A DNA stretch of 64,000 nt from an uncultured Pelagibacteraceae bacterium (GTDB lineage Bacteria > Pseudomonadota > Alphaproteobacteria > Pelagibacterales > Pelagibacteraceae), in the NCBI GenBank assembly GCA_902539165.1, contig CACBHY010000001.1:186001-250000 (forward strand), given 5' to 3'. The first letter of the stretch is position 1. Each line of letters begins with the position of its first letter. Of the stretch, positions 22,559 through 31,674 are shown in pieces. The notes below the pieces were generated by a model. The model searched no databases. It was not told where the DNA came from and worked only from the letters and a program-made list of their open reading frames with translations. A program made the translations under genes and the position numbers.

Positions 22559-22759
22559 ATGGGAATTCACTACGATTATAAATCAACCAAAGGAAACAAG
22601 CTTATGGAAAAGCAAGCTAAAAGAGAAAAGAAGCTTGCAGAAAAAAAAGCTAAACGTTTAGCTAAAGAAGGCCCAAAACAAGAAGAACCTAAAATAAAAG
22701 CTTTAGATCCTAATAAGCCAATATCTTTAGACTTTTTGACAAACCCAAACAAAGAATGA
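22559..22759 (+). CDS. Small basic Lys/Ala-rich hypothetical protein (66 aa)
   Basis: ATG ORF MGIHYDYKSTKGNKLMEKQAKREKKLAEKKAKRLAKEGPKQ...; ATGA overlap with the next small ORF. Confidence 0.65.
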   Translation: MGIHYDYKSTKGNKLMEKQAKREKKLAEKKAKRLAKEGPKQEEPKIKALDPNKPISLDFLTNPNKE

Positions 22760-22857
22760 GTTCTAAAGATAAAAATGAGCGTTTAAGTCTTGCTCTAAGA
22801 AAAAATTTGAAAAAAAGAAAGATTTTCCAAAAAAAAAATAAGAAAAAAAATAAATAA
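22756..22857 (+). CDS. Small basic protein (33 aa), translationally coupled
   Basis: Manual translation [37 protein letters not shown] overlap upstream and TAATG overlap with dcd downstream. Confidence 0.6.
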   Translation: MSSKDKNERLSLALRKNLKKRKIFQKKNKKKNK

Positions 22858-23411
22858 TGTCAGTTCTCTCCGATAAATGGATTAGAAAAATGTCCAAAGA
22901 ATACAACATGATCTCACCTTTTGAAGAAAAACAAGTAAGAGGCAAGAGCATTTCTTATGGACTTTCTTCTTTTGGCTATGATGCAAGAGTATCAGACGAG
23001 TTTAAAATTTTTACAAATGTTAATTCAGAGATTGTTGACCCTAAAAATTTCAAACCAACAAATTTTGTAACTAAAAATGTATCTGAATGTGTTATTCCAC
23101 CAAATTCATTTGTTTTAGCAAGAACTGTAGAAAAGTTTAAAATTCCAAATGATGTATTGGTTATTTGTCTAGGTAAATCAACATATGCAAGATGTGGGAT
23201 CATTGTAAATGTAACCCCACTAGAGCCTGGGTGGGAAGGATATGTTACACTTGAATTTTCGAACACCACACCTTTACCTGCAAAAATTTATGCAAACGAA
23301 GGTGTTGCACAATTTATTTTCTTAAAAGGAAATGAAAAACCAGAAGTGACTTATGCAGATCGAGATGGAAAGTATATGGGTCAAACTGGGGTAACATTAC
23401 CTAAAGTTTAA
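22857..23411 (+). CDS. dcd: dCTP deaminase
   Basis: '[44 protein letters not shown]', '[50 protein letters not shown]'. Confidence 0.97.
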   Translation: MSVLSDKWIRKMSKEYNMISPFEEKQVRGKSISYGLSSFGYDARVSDEFKIFTNVNSEIVDPKNFKPTNFVTKNVSECVIPPNSFVLARTVEKFKIPNDVLVICLGKSTYARCGIIVNVTPLEPGWEGYVTLEFSNTTPLPAKIYANEGVAQFIFLKGNEKPEVTYADRDGKYMGQTGVTLPKV

Positions 23412-23413
23412 AT

Positions 23414-24667
23414 ATGCAAAGGCTAGAGGTTCTTGGAGCGAATAAGCTCAAGGGACAAATAAAAATTTCAGGATCGAAAAACGCATCACTACCAATTTTG
23501 GCAGCAACATTGCTTTCAAAAAATAAAATAACTTTAAAAAATTTACCAAAAGTTAAAGATATAGAGACAATGATTAATTTACTTCAATCATTGGGATCAA
23601 TTACCAAATTTACTAAACAAAGCCTTGTTATAGATAATTCTAAACAAAAAAAAGTTTTTGCATCTTATAATTTAGTAAAAACCATGAGAGCTGGAATATT
23701 AGTGCTTGGTCCATTGCTTGCCAAATTTGGCAACGCAAAAGTTTCACTACCTGGTGGTTGTGCAATTGGTACCAGACCTGTTGATATTCATCTCAAAGCT
23801 TTATCAAAACTTGGAGTTAAATTTAAAATTTTAAATGGATATGTTCTTGCTAATGCTCCAAAAGGACTAATAGGGACAACCATAAGTTTCTCAAAAATAT
23901 CTGTTGGTGCTACGGAAAATTTAATTATTGCTGCTTGCTTTGCAAAAGGAAAAACTATTTTAAAAAATTGTGCAATTGAACCAGAAATAAAAGATTTAGT
24001 TAATTTTTTATTAAAAATGGGTTGCAATATCAAATGGATTGGTAAACGTTCAATAAAAATCTCTGGAGTAAAACAAATTAAAGAAATTAGTTATTCAGTT
24101 ATGTTTGACAGAATTGAAGCTGGAACATATTTGATTGCAGCAGCATTGACAGAGGGAAAGTTACAAATAAAAAGTGTAATACCCAAAATAATCAAAACTG
24201 AAATTGATATTTTAAAGAAAATTGGAGCTAAAATAAAAGTTAATCACGATAAGATAAATATTGTAGGCAATAAAAAGATAAAAAATTTAGAAATTAAAAC
24301 AGCTCCATATCCAGGTTTTCCAACTGATTTACAAGCCCAAATTATGGTTTTGTTATGTAAAGCAAATAAAAAATCAATAATCAAAGAAGATATTTTTGAA
24401 AATCGATTTATGCATGTTGCTGAACTAAACCGTATGGGCGCACAAATTTTAACTAAAGGAAACAAAGCTGTAGTTCAAGGAAATATAAATTTTGTACCTG
24501 CTGAATTAATGGCCACAGATTTACGAGCATCAGTTTCATTGGTCCTTGCTGCTTTAACAGCTAAAGGAAAATCAGTTATCAATAGAATTTATCATTTAGA
24601 TAGAGGTTATGAAAATTTAGAAAAAAAATTAAAAAAGGTTGGGGCAAAAATACGCCGAGTGAACTAA
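23414..24667 (+). CDS. murA: UDP-N-acetylglucosamine 1-carboxyvinyltransferase
   Basis: 'KGQIKISGSKNASLPILAATLLS', 'LPGGCAIGTRPVDIHLKAL', 'ATDLRASVSLVLAALTAKGKSVI'. Confidence 0.97.
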   Translation: MQRLEVLGANKLKGQIKISGSKNASLPILAATLLSKNKITLKNLPKVKDIETMINLLQSLGSITKFTKQSLVIDNSKQKKVFASYNLVKTMRAGILVLGPLLAKFGNAKVSLPGGCAIGTRPVDIHLKALSKLGVKFKILNGYVLANAPKGLIGTTISFSKISVGATENLIIAACFAKGKTILKNCAIEPEIKDLVNFLLKMGCNIKWIGKRSIKISGVKQIKEISYSVMFDRIEAGTYLIAAALTEGKLQIKSVIPKIIKTEIDILKKIGAKIKVNHDKINIVGNKKIKNLEIKTAPYPGFPTDLQAQIMVLLCKANKKSIIKEDIFENRFMHVAELNRMGAQILTKGNKAVVQGNINFVPAELMATDLRASVSLVLAALTAKGKSVINRIYHLDRGYENLEKKLKKVGAKIRRVN

Positions 24668-25065
24668 TGGAAAAAAAATATCTAGCAAAAATTATTGCAA
24701 ATGATCAGGAGGGTTTACAAATGATTTCTGCATGTAGTGCCGGGGCAAAAGTAAAGGTTCTTGATATAAAATATCTTGCATCAAACAAAGTATTTTTGCT
24801 CTCAATAGAGAGAACAAAAGTTGAAACTGGCCAAGATAATAAAAAAATCAATAGTATTTGTAGGTTTGATTTCGTTGATAAAGTAAAATCTAAAAATATA
24901 GATCAGTCAAATCAGGAATTAGTTTTAGAATTAATTGGAATTGATTATTTGAAAAATAATACTGATTATGAAATAAGCTTAATTTTCAGTAACAATGCGC
25001 ACATTGCTTTGACTACAGAAACAATTGAAGTAAGACTAGAAGATCAAAATGAAATTAAAGATTAA
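24667..25065 (+). CDS. DUF2948 family protein
   Basis: 132 aa; 'ANDQEGLQMISACSAGAKVKVLDIKYLASNKVFLLSIER' between murA and hisD, the usual alphaproteobacterial position of DUF2948. Confidence 0.75.
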   Translation: MEKKYLAKIIANDQEGLQMISACSAGAKVKVLDIKYLASNKVFLLSIERTKVETGQDNKKINSICRFDFVDKVKSKNIDQSNQELVLELIGIDYLKNNTDYEISLIFSNNAHIALTTETIEVRLEDQNEIKD

Positions 25066-26347
25066 TGAAAATACTAAATAGCACTAATAAGAATTTTAGT
25101 AATTCTTTAAATAAATTACTTTCACTGCGAAAAAAAAAGTTCAATCTAGTTCTATCTCAGTGACCAGTATTGTTAGAGATGTGAAAAAAAATGGTGATAA
25201 AGCTTTATTGAAATATGAAAAAAGATTTAATCAAAACAGAACTATTGTTCCTACGTCAAATCAAATTAATAATTCAATAAAATCTTTAGATCAAAAAGTA
25301 AAAAAAGCAATTGATATTGCTTATGATAGAATTTACAAATTTCATTCTCTTCAAAAATTCAAAAATATTTCTTTTATAGATAAGTTTAAAAATAAACTTG
25401 AATATAAATATTTACCAATAGACTCAGTTGCAATATATGTCCCTGGTTCTTCTGCATCTTATCCATCAAGTGTTTTAATGAATGCTGTACCGGCAATTGT
25501 TGCTGGTGTTAAAAGATTAATAATGATTAACCCTGGTTTTAAAGGAAAGCAAAATCCAGCAGTTTTGTATGCAGCAAGAAAATGTAAAATAAAAGAAATT
25601 TATTCTATTGGTGGTCCATCTGCAGTTGCTGCTGCTGCCTACGGAACAAAAAAAATTAAAAAGGTTGATAAAATTGTTGGTCCTGGAAACGCTTACGTGG
25701 CTGCAGCAAAAAAAGAGGTTTTTGGAGATGTGGGCATTGAAGGTATGACAGCTGGTCCCTCGGAGGTAACTATTGTTTGTGATAAATATTCAAATCCTGA
25801 ATGGGTTGCAAGTGATCTAATTGGTCAAGCAGAACACGATAATCTTGCTCAATGTATTTTAATTTCAAAAGATAAAAAATTATTAGAAAAAGTAAAAATT
25901 GAATTAATTAAACAATTAAAAAAAATTCCAAGAGTATCTGTAGCTAGAAAGAGTTTAAATAGTAATGGAATTTTGATGTATGTAAATTCGGACAAAAAAA
26001 TTATTGAGATTATAAATAAAATTGCGCCAGAACATTTAGAGTTAAATATTCAAAATTATAAATCTTATGTTTCTAAAATTAGAAATGCTGGATCTATATG
26101 TTTAGGAAAATATGCTGTAATGGCAATGACAGATTATAATGTTGGTTCTAATCACGTTCTCCCAACAAATGGATCTGCAAAATACTCTAGCGGAATTAGT
26201 GTGAATGAATTTTATAAAAGAATTTCTTACATAAACCTATCAAAAAAGGGTATTGAAAGTCTTGGACCATCAGTTATAACACTTGCAAATTACGAAGGGC
26301 TTGTTGGACATGCTCAATCAGTAATAAAAAGAATTAGGAGAAAATAA
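25065..26347 (+). CDS. hisD: Histidinol dehydrogenase, apparently interrupted by a -1 shift at an A9 run (25130-25138)
   Basis: ATG at 25065 opens [25 protein letters not shown] then stops at TGA 25161-25163; the -1 frame continues [33 protein letters not shown]... to 26347 with full HisD body ('[30 protein letters not shown]', 'QAEHD'). Confidence 0.9.
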
Positions 26348-26349
26348 AT

Positions 26350-26565
26350 TTGTCAAAACAAGACTTACTGGAATTTAAAGGTAAAGTAATTGATCTACTT
26401 CCAAATGCTATGTTTAGAGTTAAGTTAGAAAATGGACATACGGTTACAGCTCATACAGCAGGTAAGTTAAGAAAAAACAGAATTAGAGTTCTTCAAGGTG
26501 ATAACGTGACTGTAGAAATGACACCTTATGACCTAACAAAAGGCAGAATAATCTTTAGAGGTTAA
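26350..26565 (+). CDS. infA: Translation initiation factor IF-1 (TTG start)
   Basis: '[61 protein letters not shown]'. Confidence 0.97.
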   Translation: MSKQDLLEFKGKVIDLLPNAMFRVKLENGHTVTAHTAGKLRKNRIRVLQGDNVTVEMTPYDLTKGRIIFRG

Positions 26566-26571
26566 AATCCT

Positions 26572-26646
26572 GCCTCGGTAGCTCAGGAGTAGAGCAGAGC
26601 CCTGAAAAGGCTTGTGTCGGAGGTGCGAATCCTTCCCGAGGCACCA
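26572..26646 (+). tRNA. tRNA-Phe (anticodon GAA)
   Basis: GCCTCGG TA GCTC AGGAGTA GAGC A GAGCC CTGAAAA GGCTT GTGTC GGAGG TGCGAAT CCTTC CCGAGGC A CCA; all four stems pair; T-loop TGCGAAT. Confidence 0.92.
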
Positions 26647-26728
26647 CCATTTACTTTTCGTCTTGAAATAATTAAAAAAAAAATTAACCTATTTAGTATA
26701 ATAAATAACAAAAGGACTAAGTAATAAG

Positions 26729-26941
26729 ATGAGTACACTTACTGGTAAAATTAAATGGTATAATGGAAAAAAAGGATATGGCTTTATTGAAAGAGACGAT
26801 AAAGAAAAAGACGCCTTTGTTCATGCCTCTGCTGTAAAAGATGCTGGAATGAGATATCTTAATGAGGGTGATAAACTTGAATTTACATTAGAAGACGGAC
26901 CCAAAGGTCCTTCTGCAGTTAATTTAAAGAAAGTAGACTAA
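26729..26941 (+). CDS. Cold-shock protein (CSD domain)
   Basis: 'GKIKWYNGKKGYGFIERDDKEKDAFVHASAVKDAG' RNP1/RNP2. Confidence 0.96.
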   Translation: MSTLTGKIKWYNGKKGYGFIERDDKEKDAFVHASAVKDAGMRYLNEGDKLEFTLEDGPKGPSAVNLKKVD

Positions 26942-26958
26942 TTTTTTTTTAATATTTT

Positions 26959-26996
26959 AAGGACGTTTTATCTAATTATACTAGATACACGTCCTT
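26959..26996 (+). other. Strong stem-loop downstream of csp
   Basis: AAGGACGT TT TATCTA ATTATAC TAGATA C ACGTCCTT: two nested perfect helices (8 bp + 6 bp). Confidence 0.7.
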
Positions 26997-27102
26997 ACTA
27001 AATTAGCTCTTGTGTTATAGTAGTTTTTGTCTAAAAGACTGCTCATGATTATAAATATTACATTTAGAGAGACTTCAAGAAGTACTCATAGAAATAGTCT
27101 AC

Positions 27103-27123
27103 ATAGCCTTTAGGCTATTTATT
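27103..27123 (+). terminator. Candidate intrinsic terminator
   Basis: ATAGCC TTTA GGCTAT followed by TTATTTAT; 6 bp stem, tetraloop, T-rich tail. Confidence 0.45.
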
Positions 27124-27170
27124 TATAATATAATTTTAAATCCACAGAAAATAATATAAAAACAAGGGAT

Positions 27171-27245
27171 GCCTGGGTGGTGTAACGGTTAGCACGAAAG
27201 TTTGTGGAACTTTAAGTTTGAGTTCGATTCTCAGCCCGGGTACCA
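27171..27245 (+). tRNA. tRNA-His (anticodon GTG), no encoded G-1, A73
   Basis: GCCTGGG TG GTGT AACGGTTA GCAC G AAAGT TTGTGGA ACTTT AAGT TTGAG TTCGATT CTCAG CCCGGGT A CCA; base before G1 is T. Confidence 0.95.
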
Positions 27246-27249
27246 AAAA

Positions 27250-28644
27250 ATGGATAAAGAAAATAAATTAGTACCTGGATTACCTTCAGGATTTGAAGAT
27301 CGTTGGGAAAATAAACTTCTTCTCAAAAAGAAGCTATTAAAAGCTATAGAGAATAATTTTATTAAGTTTGGAGCAGAACCTCTTGAAACCCCTTCGTTTG
27401 AAATTAGTGAAAATATTGGATCTTTTTTGGCAGAAGATGACACCAATCCTATGTCTGATGTATTCTCATTCCAAGATGGTGAAAAAAGTATTACGCTTCG
27501 ATATGATTTATCAAGCCCACTTGCAAGATTTGTAGCTCAAAACAATCAAGAACTTCCATCAATTTTCAAACGATATCAAATTCAAAACGTTTTTCGAAAC
27601 GAAAAAGCTGGAAACGGAAGGTATAGAGAATTTACGCAAGCAGACTTTGATATTGTTGGGAATGTTGATCCAGCACAGGCAAATGCAGAACTTTGTAATG
27701 TAATATCAAGCACATTATCAGATTGTGGTTTGAACAAAGATCAATTTACAATCAATGTAAGTAATAGAAAAATTGTACAAGGTATAATTAATGAATTGAA
27801 AATATCTGAAGAAAAACAGGTCAAAGTTATAAGAGCTATAGATAAGTTGGATAAGCCAGGATTTGGTCTAAAAGGAGTTGAGGATTTATTAAAGAAAGAA
27901 CGAAAAGATCAAAGTGGTGCTATTACTAAAGGAGCAGAGCTTTCTGATGATCAAGCGTCAGAAATTTTAAATTTTTTAAAAATAAAAGATTTAAAAGAAT
28001 TAAAGAAAACTTTAAAAAATCCGTTATCTCAAGAAGGAATAAATGAATTGGAAAATGTCTTTGAGATACTTGGATATGGATCAAATTTAAATCAAGTTAA
28101 AACAAATTTTACGATTGTGAGAGGGTTAGCTTACTATTCAGACTTTATTGTTGAAACAAACTTAAATTTCAAAGTCACAAACAACAAAGGTAAGGAAGTT
28201 GAAATTGGTAGCATATGTTCAGGCGGAGCCTATGCAAAACTAATATCAAGATTTAGAGGGATTGATATTCCAGGTACTGGAATAAGTTTTGGAGTTGATA
28301 GATTGTTATTCGCTTTAATGCAATTAGATCAAATTAAGGTAGAGGATCAAAAACCAGTTTTAGTATGTGTAATGGATAAAAAATATTTGAAAAATTATTA
28401 TGAGATAGTTGATCAACTAAGAGATAATAGTATTAGTGCTGAAATTTTTTTAGATAGTAAAAAAAACCTAGGTAAACAATTAACTTTTGCAAATAAACGT
28501 GATTTATCAGTTGCGATTATTTGTGGTGAAAATGAATTTAAAGAAAAGACTGTCACCATAAAAAATCTAAAAGGTATTAAGGGCGAAAACAACAAAACAA
28601 TCCCAAAAGAAGATTTAATCAATGAAGTCAAAAAACTTATCTGA
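27250..28644 (+). CDS. hisS: Histidine--tRNA ligase
   Basis: 'LPSGFEDRWENKLLLKKKLL', 'LRYDLSSPLARFVAQN', 'FKRYQIQNVFRNEKAGNGRYREFTQADFDIVG'. ATG at 27250; the ORF-track start at 27202 lies inside the tRNA and is not credible. Confidence 0.95.
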   Translation: MDKENKLVPGLPSGFEDRWENKLLLKKKLLKAIENNFIKFGAEPLETPSFEISENIGSFLAEDDTNPMSDVFSFQDGEKSITLRYDLSSPLARFVAQNNQELPSIFKRYQIQNVFRNEKAGNGRYREFTQADFDIVGNVDPAQANAELCNVISSTLSDCGLNKDQFTINVSNRKIVQGIINELKISEEKQVKVIRAIDKLDKPGFGLKGVEDLLKKERKDQSGAITKGAELSDDQASEILNFLKIKDLKELKKTLKNPLSQEGINELENVFEILGYGSNLNQVKTNFTIVRGLAYYSDFIVETNLNFKVTNNKGKEVEIGSICSGGAYAKLISRFRGIDIPGTGISFGVDRLLFALMQLDQIKVEDQKPVLVCVMDKKYLKNYYEIVDQLRDNSISAEIFLDSKKNLGKQLTFANKRDLSVAIICGENEFKEKTVTIKNLKGIKGENNKTIPKEDLINEVKKLI

Positions 28645-29665
28645 AAAAATCCTTAGGTCAGTAAAATCTAAGGGTTTTAAATATATTGAGCTACCATCTG
28701 TAATAGAGGCAAATCATATTGTTCAAAGATCAGGAGAAAACTTTAGGAAATTTATGTTTTCTTTCACAGATATAAATGGCAAGGAATTATGCTTAAGACC
28801 CGACTTAACAATTGCATCATGTCTCAGATATTTAGAGAACAATTTAAAGAGTAAAGAAAAGATTTTTTATAACGGTCAGGCCTATCGAAAAGTACAAAGC
28901 AAAAAAGATAAAATTATAAGAAATCAAGTTGGTTTTGAAATTCTAGGATCTAAGGATGAAAAAAATGATGATAAACAAATTATAAATACATCAATAAAAA
29001 TACTTCAAGATTTAAAATTTTCATCAGGCACGTTAACCATTGGAAACATTGAGATATTCAATTTACTTATTTCTAAATTAGATATTCCAAAAAGGTGGAA
29101 ACTTAGATTATCAAGACATTTTTGGAGAGAGGAATATTTTAATGATTTGTTAAAACGTCTAGAAACAAATGCTGATATTGATCCCACAATTGTAGAAATA
29201 GATAAAAAACGTTATTTAGATTTACTCAATAAAAATCCCGAAACTATGATTGCAGGAAGATCAGTTGGAGAAATTTTAAAAAGATTTGATACAAAAATTA
29301 AAGATCCCAGACAAGCCAAGAGAGGTAACAAAGTATCAAAAATAATAAAATCTTTTTTAAAAATTAGTTGTCCAATTAACAAAGCAGCAATGGAGCTTAA
29401 TAAATTCTTTAAAAAAAATAAGATTAATCTTGTAGTTGATCAAAGATATTTTCCAATCTCATCAAACAAATTATCAAAACTAAACGTTAAATTTTCGACT
29501 TCATTTGGAAGACATTTAGAATATTATTCAGGAATGGTTTTTAAAATAGATGTGAAATCAAAATCTACAACAATCAAGTGTGCTGGTGGTCGTTATGATC
29601 GATTAATATCTGATCTTGGTTCTAAAAAACAAGTACCTGCAGTTGGAGCTGCTTTTAATTTATAA
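28622..29665 (+). CDS. hisZ: ATP phosphoribosyltransferase regulatory subunit
   Basis: Class II synthetase-like without anticodon domain; 'LCLRPDLTIASCLRYLENN', 'FYNGQAYRKVQS', 'CAGGRYDRLISDLG'; between hisS and hisG. Confidence 0.9.
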   Translation: MKSKNLSEKILRSVKSKGFKYIELPSVIEANHIVQRSGENFRKFMFSFTDINGKELCLRPDLTIASCLRYLENNLKSKEKIFYNGQAYRKVQSKKDKIIRNQVGFEILGSKDEKNDDKQIINTSIKILQDLKFSSGTLTIGNIEIFNLLISKLDIPKRWKLRLSRHFWREEYFNDLLKRLETNADIDPTIVEIDKKRYLDLLNKNPETMIAGRSVGEILKRFDTKIKDPRQAKRGNKVSKIIKSFLKISCPINKAAMELNKFFKKNKINLVVDQRYFPISSNKLSKLNVKFSTSFGRHLEYYSGMVFKIDVKSKSTTIKCAGGRYDRLISDLGSKKQVPAVGAAFNL

Positions 29666-29668
29666 TAT

Positions 29669-30361
29669 ATGAAGGATATTATTAAAATTGGTATTCCTAG
29701 TAAAGGAAGGCTTCGTAAAGATGTTCTTAAAATTTTTAACAAAAATAATCTTAAACTTATCTCGGAGAGAGGTAAAAGAGATTTGTTTGGATCAGTAAAA
29801 GGAAAACCAAATATCCAAATTATTTATCTACATGCACGTCAAATCATTGAAAGATTATCAGATAAATCTCTTGATATTGGTTTTTCAGGCTTAGATTTAT
29901 TAAAGGAAAGTGAAATCAACATTCAGAGAAATATTAAAATTTTTAAAAAATATCCATATGGACAAGCCACTCTTGTGGTTGCAATACCAGATGATTTTAT
30001 TGATATTTACTCAATGTCCGATTTAGAGGAAGTAGCATTTGAATTTAAGGAAAAGAAAAATAGAAGAATAAGAGTTTCTACTAAATATCCAAATCTTACA
30101 CGGGAATTTTTTTATAATAAGGGTGTTACTCAATTTTCAATTGTAAAATCAATTGGATCAACCGAAATAGAGCCTTTTACTGGAGGTTGTGAATTGATAA
30201 CTGATATCACTAGTACTGGGTCGACTCTAGCTGCAAATAATTTACGTATAATAAATGATGGCTATATTTTAAAATCTGAGCTTTGCATGTTCATGGGTAA
30301 AACTTCTTTTAAAAATCAAGGAGTAAAAAAATTAGCGAAACTACTTTCTACGAAGTATTAA
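29669..30361 (+). CDS. hisG: ATP phosphoribosyltransferase catalytic subunit (short form)
   Basis: 'IGIPSKGRLRKDVLKIF', 'ELITDITSTGSTLAANNLRII'. Confidence 0.95.
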   Translation: MKDIIKIGIPSKGRLRKDVLKIFNKNNLKLISERGKRDLFGSVKGKPNIQIIYLHARQIIERLSDKSLDIGFSGLDLLKESEINIQRNIKIFKKYPYGQATLVVAIPDDFIDIYSMSDLEEVAFEFKEKKNRRIRVSTKYPNLTREFFYNKGVTQFSIVKSIGSTEIEPFTGGCELITDITSTGSTLAANNLRIINDGYILKSELCMFMGKTSFKNQGVKKLAKLLSTKY

Positions 30362-30475
30362 ATCTTTCCAATATATTAAAATAATCTTTATAATATCTAT
30401 ATTTCTAGCGATCGCATATCCTGCAATTACAATAATAAGGGCAAATAATATTTTTAATATAAGAGATAATTCCAT
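30341..30475 (-). CDS. Possible small TM protein (44 aa)
   Basis: Manual minus-strand translation MELSLILKILFALIIVIAGYAIARNIDIIKIILIYWKDLILRRK*; fills most of the hisG-rmuC gap; overlaps hisG end by 21 bp. Confidence 0.35.
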   Translation of the reverse strand: MELSLILKILFALIIVIAGYAIARNIDIIKIILIYWKDLILRRK

Positions 30476-30539
30476 TAAGTTAATTTAAATATTTAAATAT
30501 ATTAATCAATTTTTTACTATAAAATAAGGGTTAAGAATC

Positions 30540-31637
30540 ATGGATCTTATTTTGATAGTTTTACTTATTTTATTGCTTGTGGGAGTTTTCGCAATTCTTT
30601 ATCTAAATTTAAGGCCAAAACTAAAAGACGAGATTGACAATAAAGAAGCAGAAGAAATAGCTAATTTAAAAACAGAAATAGTTACTCTTAAAGATACCTT
30701 AAATAATACTATTAATACCTCTCTTGGCACAATGTCGACATCGTTTAATAATCTCTCAACTGGGGTAACAAAAGATATGACCGAAGCTTTAACCAAAGTA
30801 GATGAAAAAGTTGGAAACTTTAACCAGCAGGTACAATTGCTTAATCAAAGCCAGGAGGGTATTACTAAAATTTTAGCTGGAGTTAAAAAGTATGGAACAC
30901 TTGCTGAATTTAGCTTAGATGCTTTAATTAAAGATTTGTTACCAGCCTCTCAATTTATGACGAATGTAAAAATGAAAGAGGACACAAGTGAGAATGTTGA
31001 ATTTGCAATTAAACTTCAAGGAGATGTTTTGGTTCCAGTTGATAGTCATTTTCCTGTTGAAAAATTTAAAGCAATTACGGATGGTCATGATGTAGACGAC
31101 AAAAGAGCTGTTGCTGAGGCAAGAACGAAATTAGCAACCGCCTTTAAAGCTAAAGCTAAAAGTGTTAATGAAAAATATATCGTGCCACCTAAAACAACAG
31201 ATTTTGCAATCGTCTATGCACCAACAGAAAGCTTATATAAAGAGTTAACTGAGTATCAAGATCCAAGCACTAAAGAATTATTAACTCAAGAATTAATGAA
31301 AAAATTTAAAGTTGTAATCTGTGGACCTAATACTTTATCTGCTTATTTACAATCTCTCCATATGGGTTTCCAATCATTGAAAGTTCAAAAGGGTGCAACA
31401 GAAATTTATAATCACTTAAAAACAATAAGTACAAGATTTGGTAAACACTTTGATAATATAGTTTCTCTTAGAAAAAAATTAGAAGAAGCAATGGCTGTGG
31501 TTGATAAGTTTGGTACAGATGCAAGATCAATTACTAGAACGCTTGAAAGTATTAAAGATCCAGAACAACTTGAAAAGGCTGTTCAAACTGAAAATGTAGA
31601 AAAATTTATTGATCGTTCAAAACAAGCAAATAATTAA
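30540..31637 (+). CDS. rmuC: DNA recombination protein RmuC
   Basis: N-terminal TM, coiled coil, 'VEFAIKLQGDVLVPVDSHFPVEKFKAI', 'FAIVYAPTESLYKEL', 'GPNTLSAYLQSLHMGFQSLKVQK'. Confidence 0.92.
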   Translation: MDLILIVLLILLLVGVFAILYLNLRPKLKDEIDNKEAEEIANLKTEIVTLKDTLNNTINTSLGTMSTSFNNLSTGVTKDMTEALTKVDEKVGNFNQQVQLLNQSQEGITKILAGVKKYGTLAEFSLDALIKDLLPASQFMTNVKMKEDTSENVEFAIKLQGDVLVPVDSHFPVEKFKAITDGHDVDDKRAVAEARTKLATAFKAKAKSVNEKYIVPPKTTDFAIVYAPTESLYKELTEYQDPSTKELLTQELMKKFKVVICGPNTLSAYLQSLHMGFQSLKVQKGATEIYNHLKTISTRFGKHFDNIVSLRKKLEEAMAVVDKFGTDARSITRTLESIKDPEQLEKAVQTENVEKFIDRSKQANN

Positions 31638-31674
31638 TTTCAATTTATCTCAAAGAAAGCATATAAGAAATCAC

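Noticed and set aside
26942-27170. 6S RNA in the csp-tRNA-His gap
   Set aside because: Length is plausible but the characteristic long imperfect hairpin with central bubble was not apparent; kept only as an unclassified structured gap.
27202-27249. ORF-track start of hisS at 27202
   Set aside because: Lies inside the tRNA-His gene; ATG at 27250 gives a normal HisRS N-terminus.
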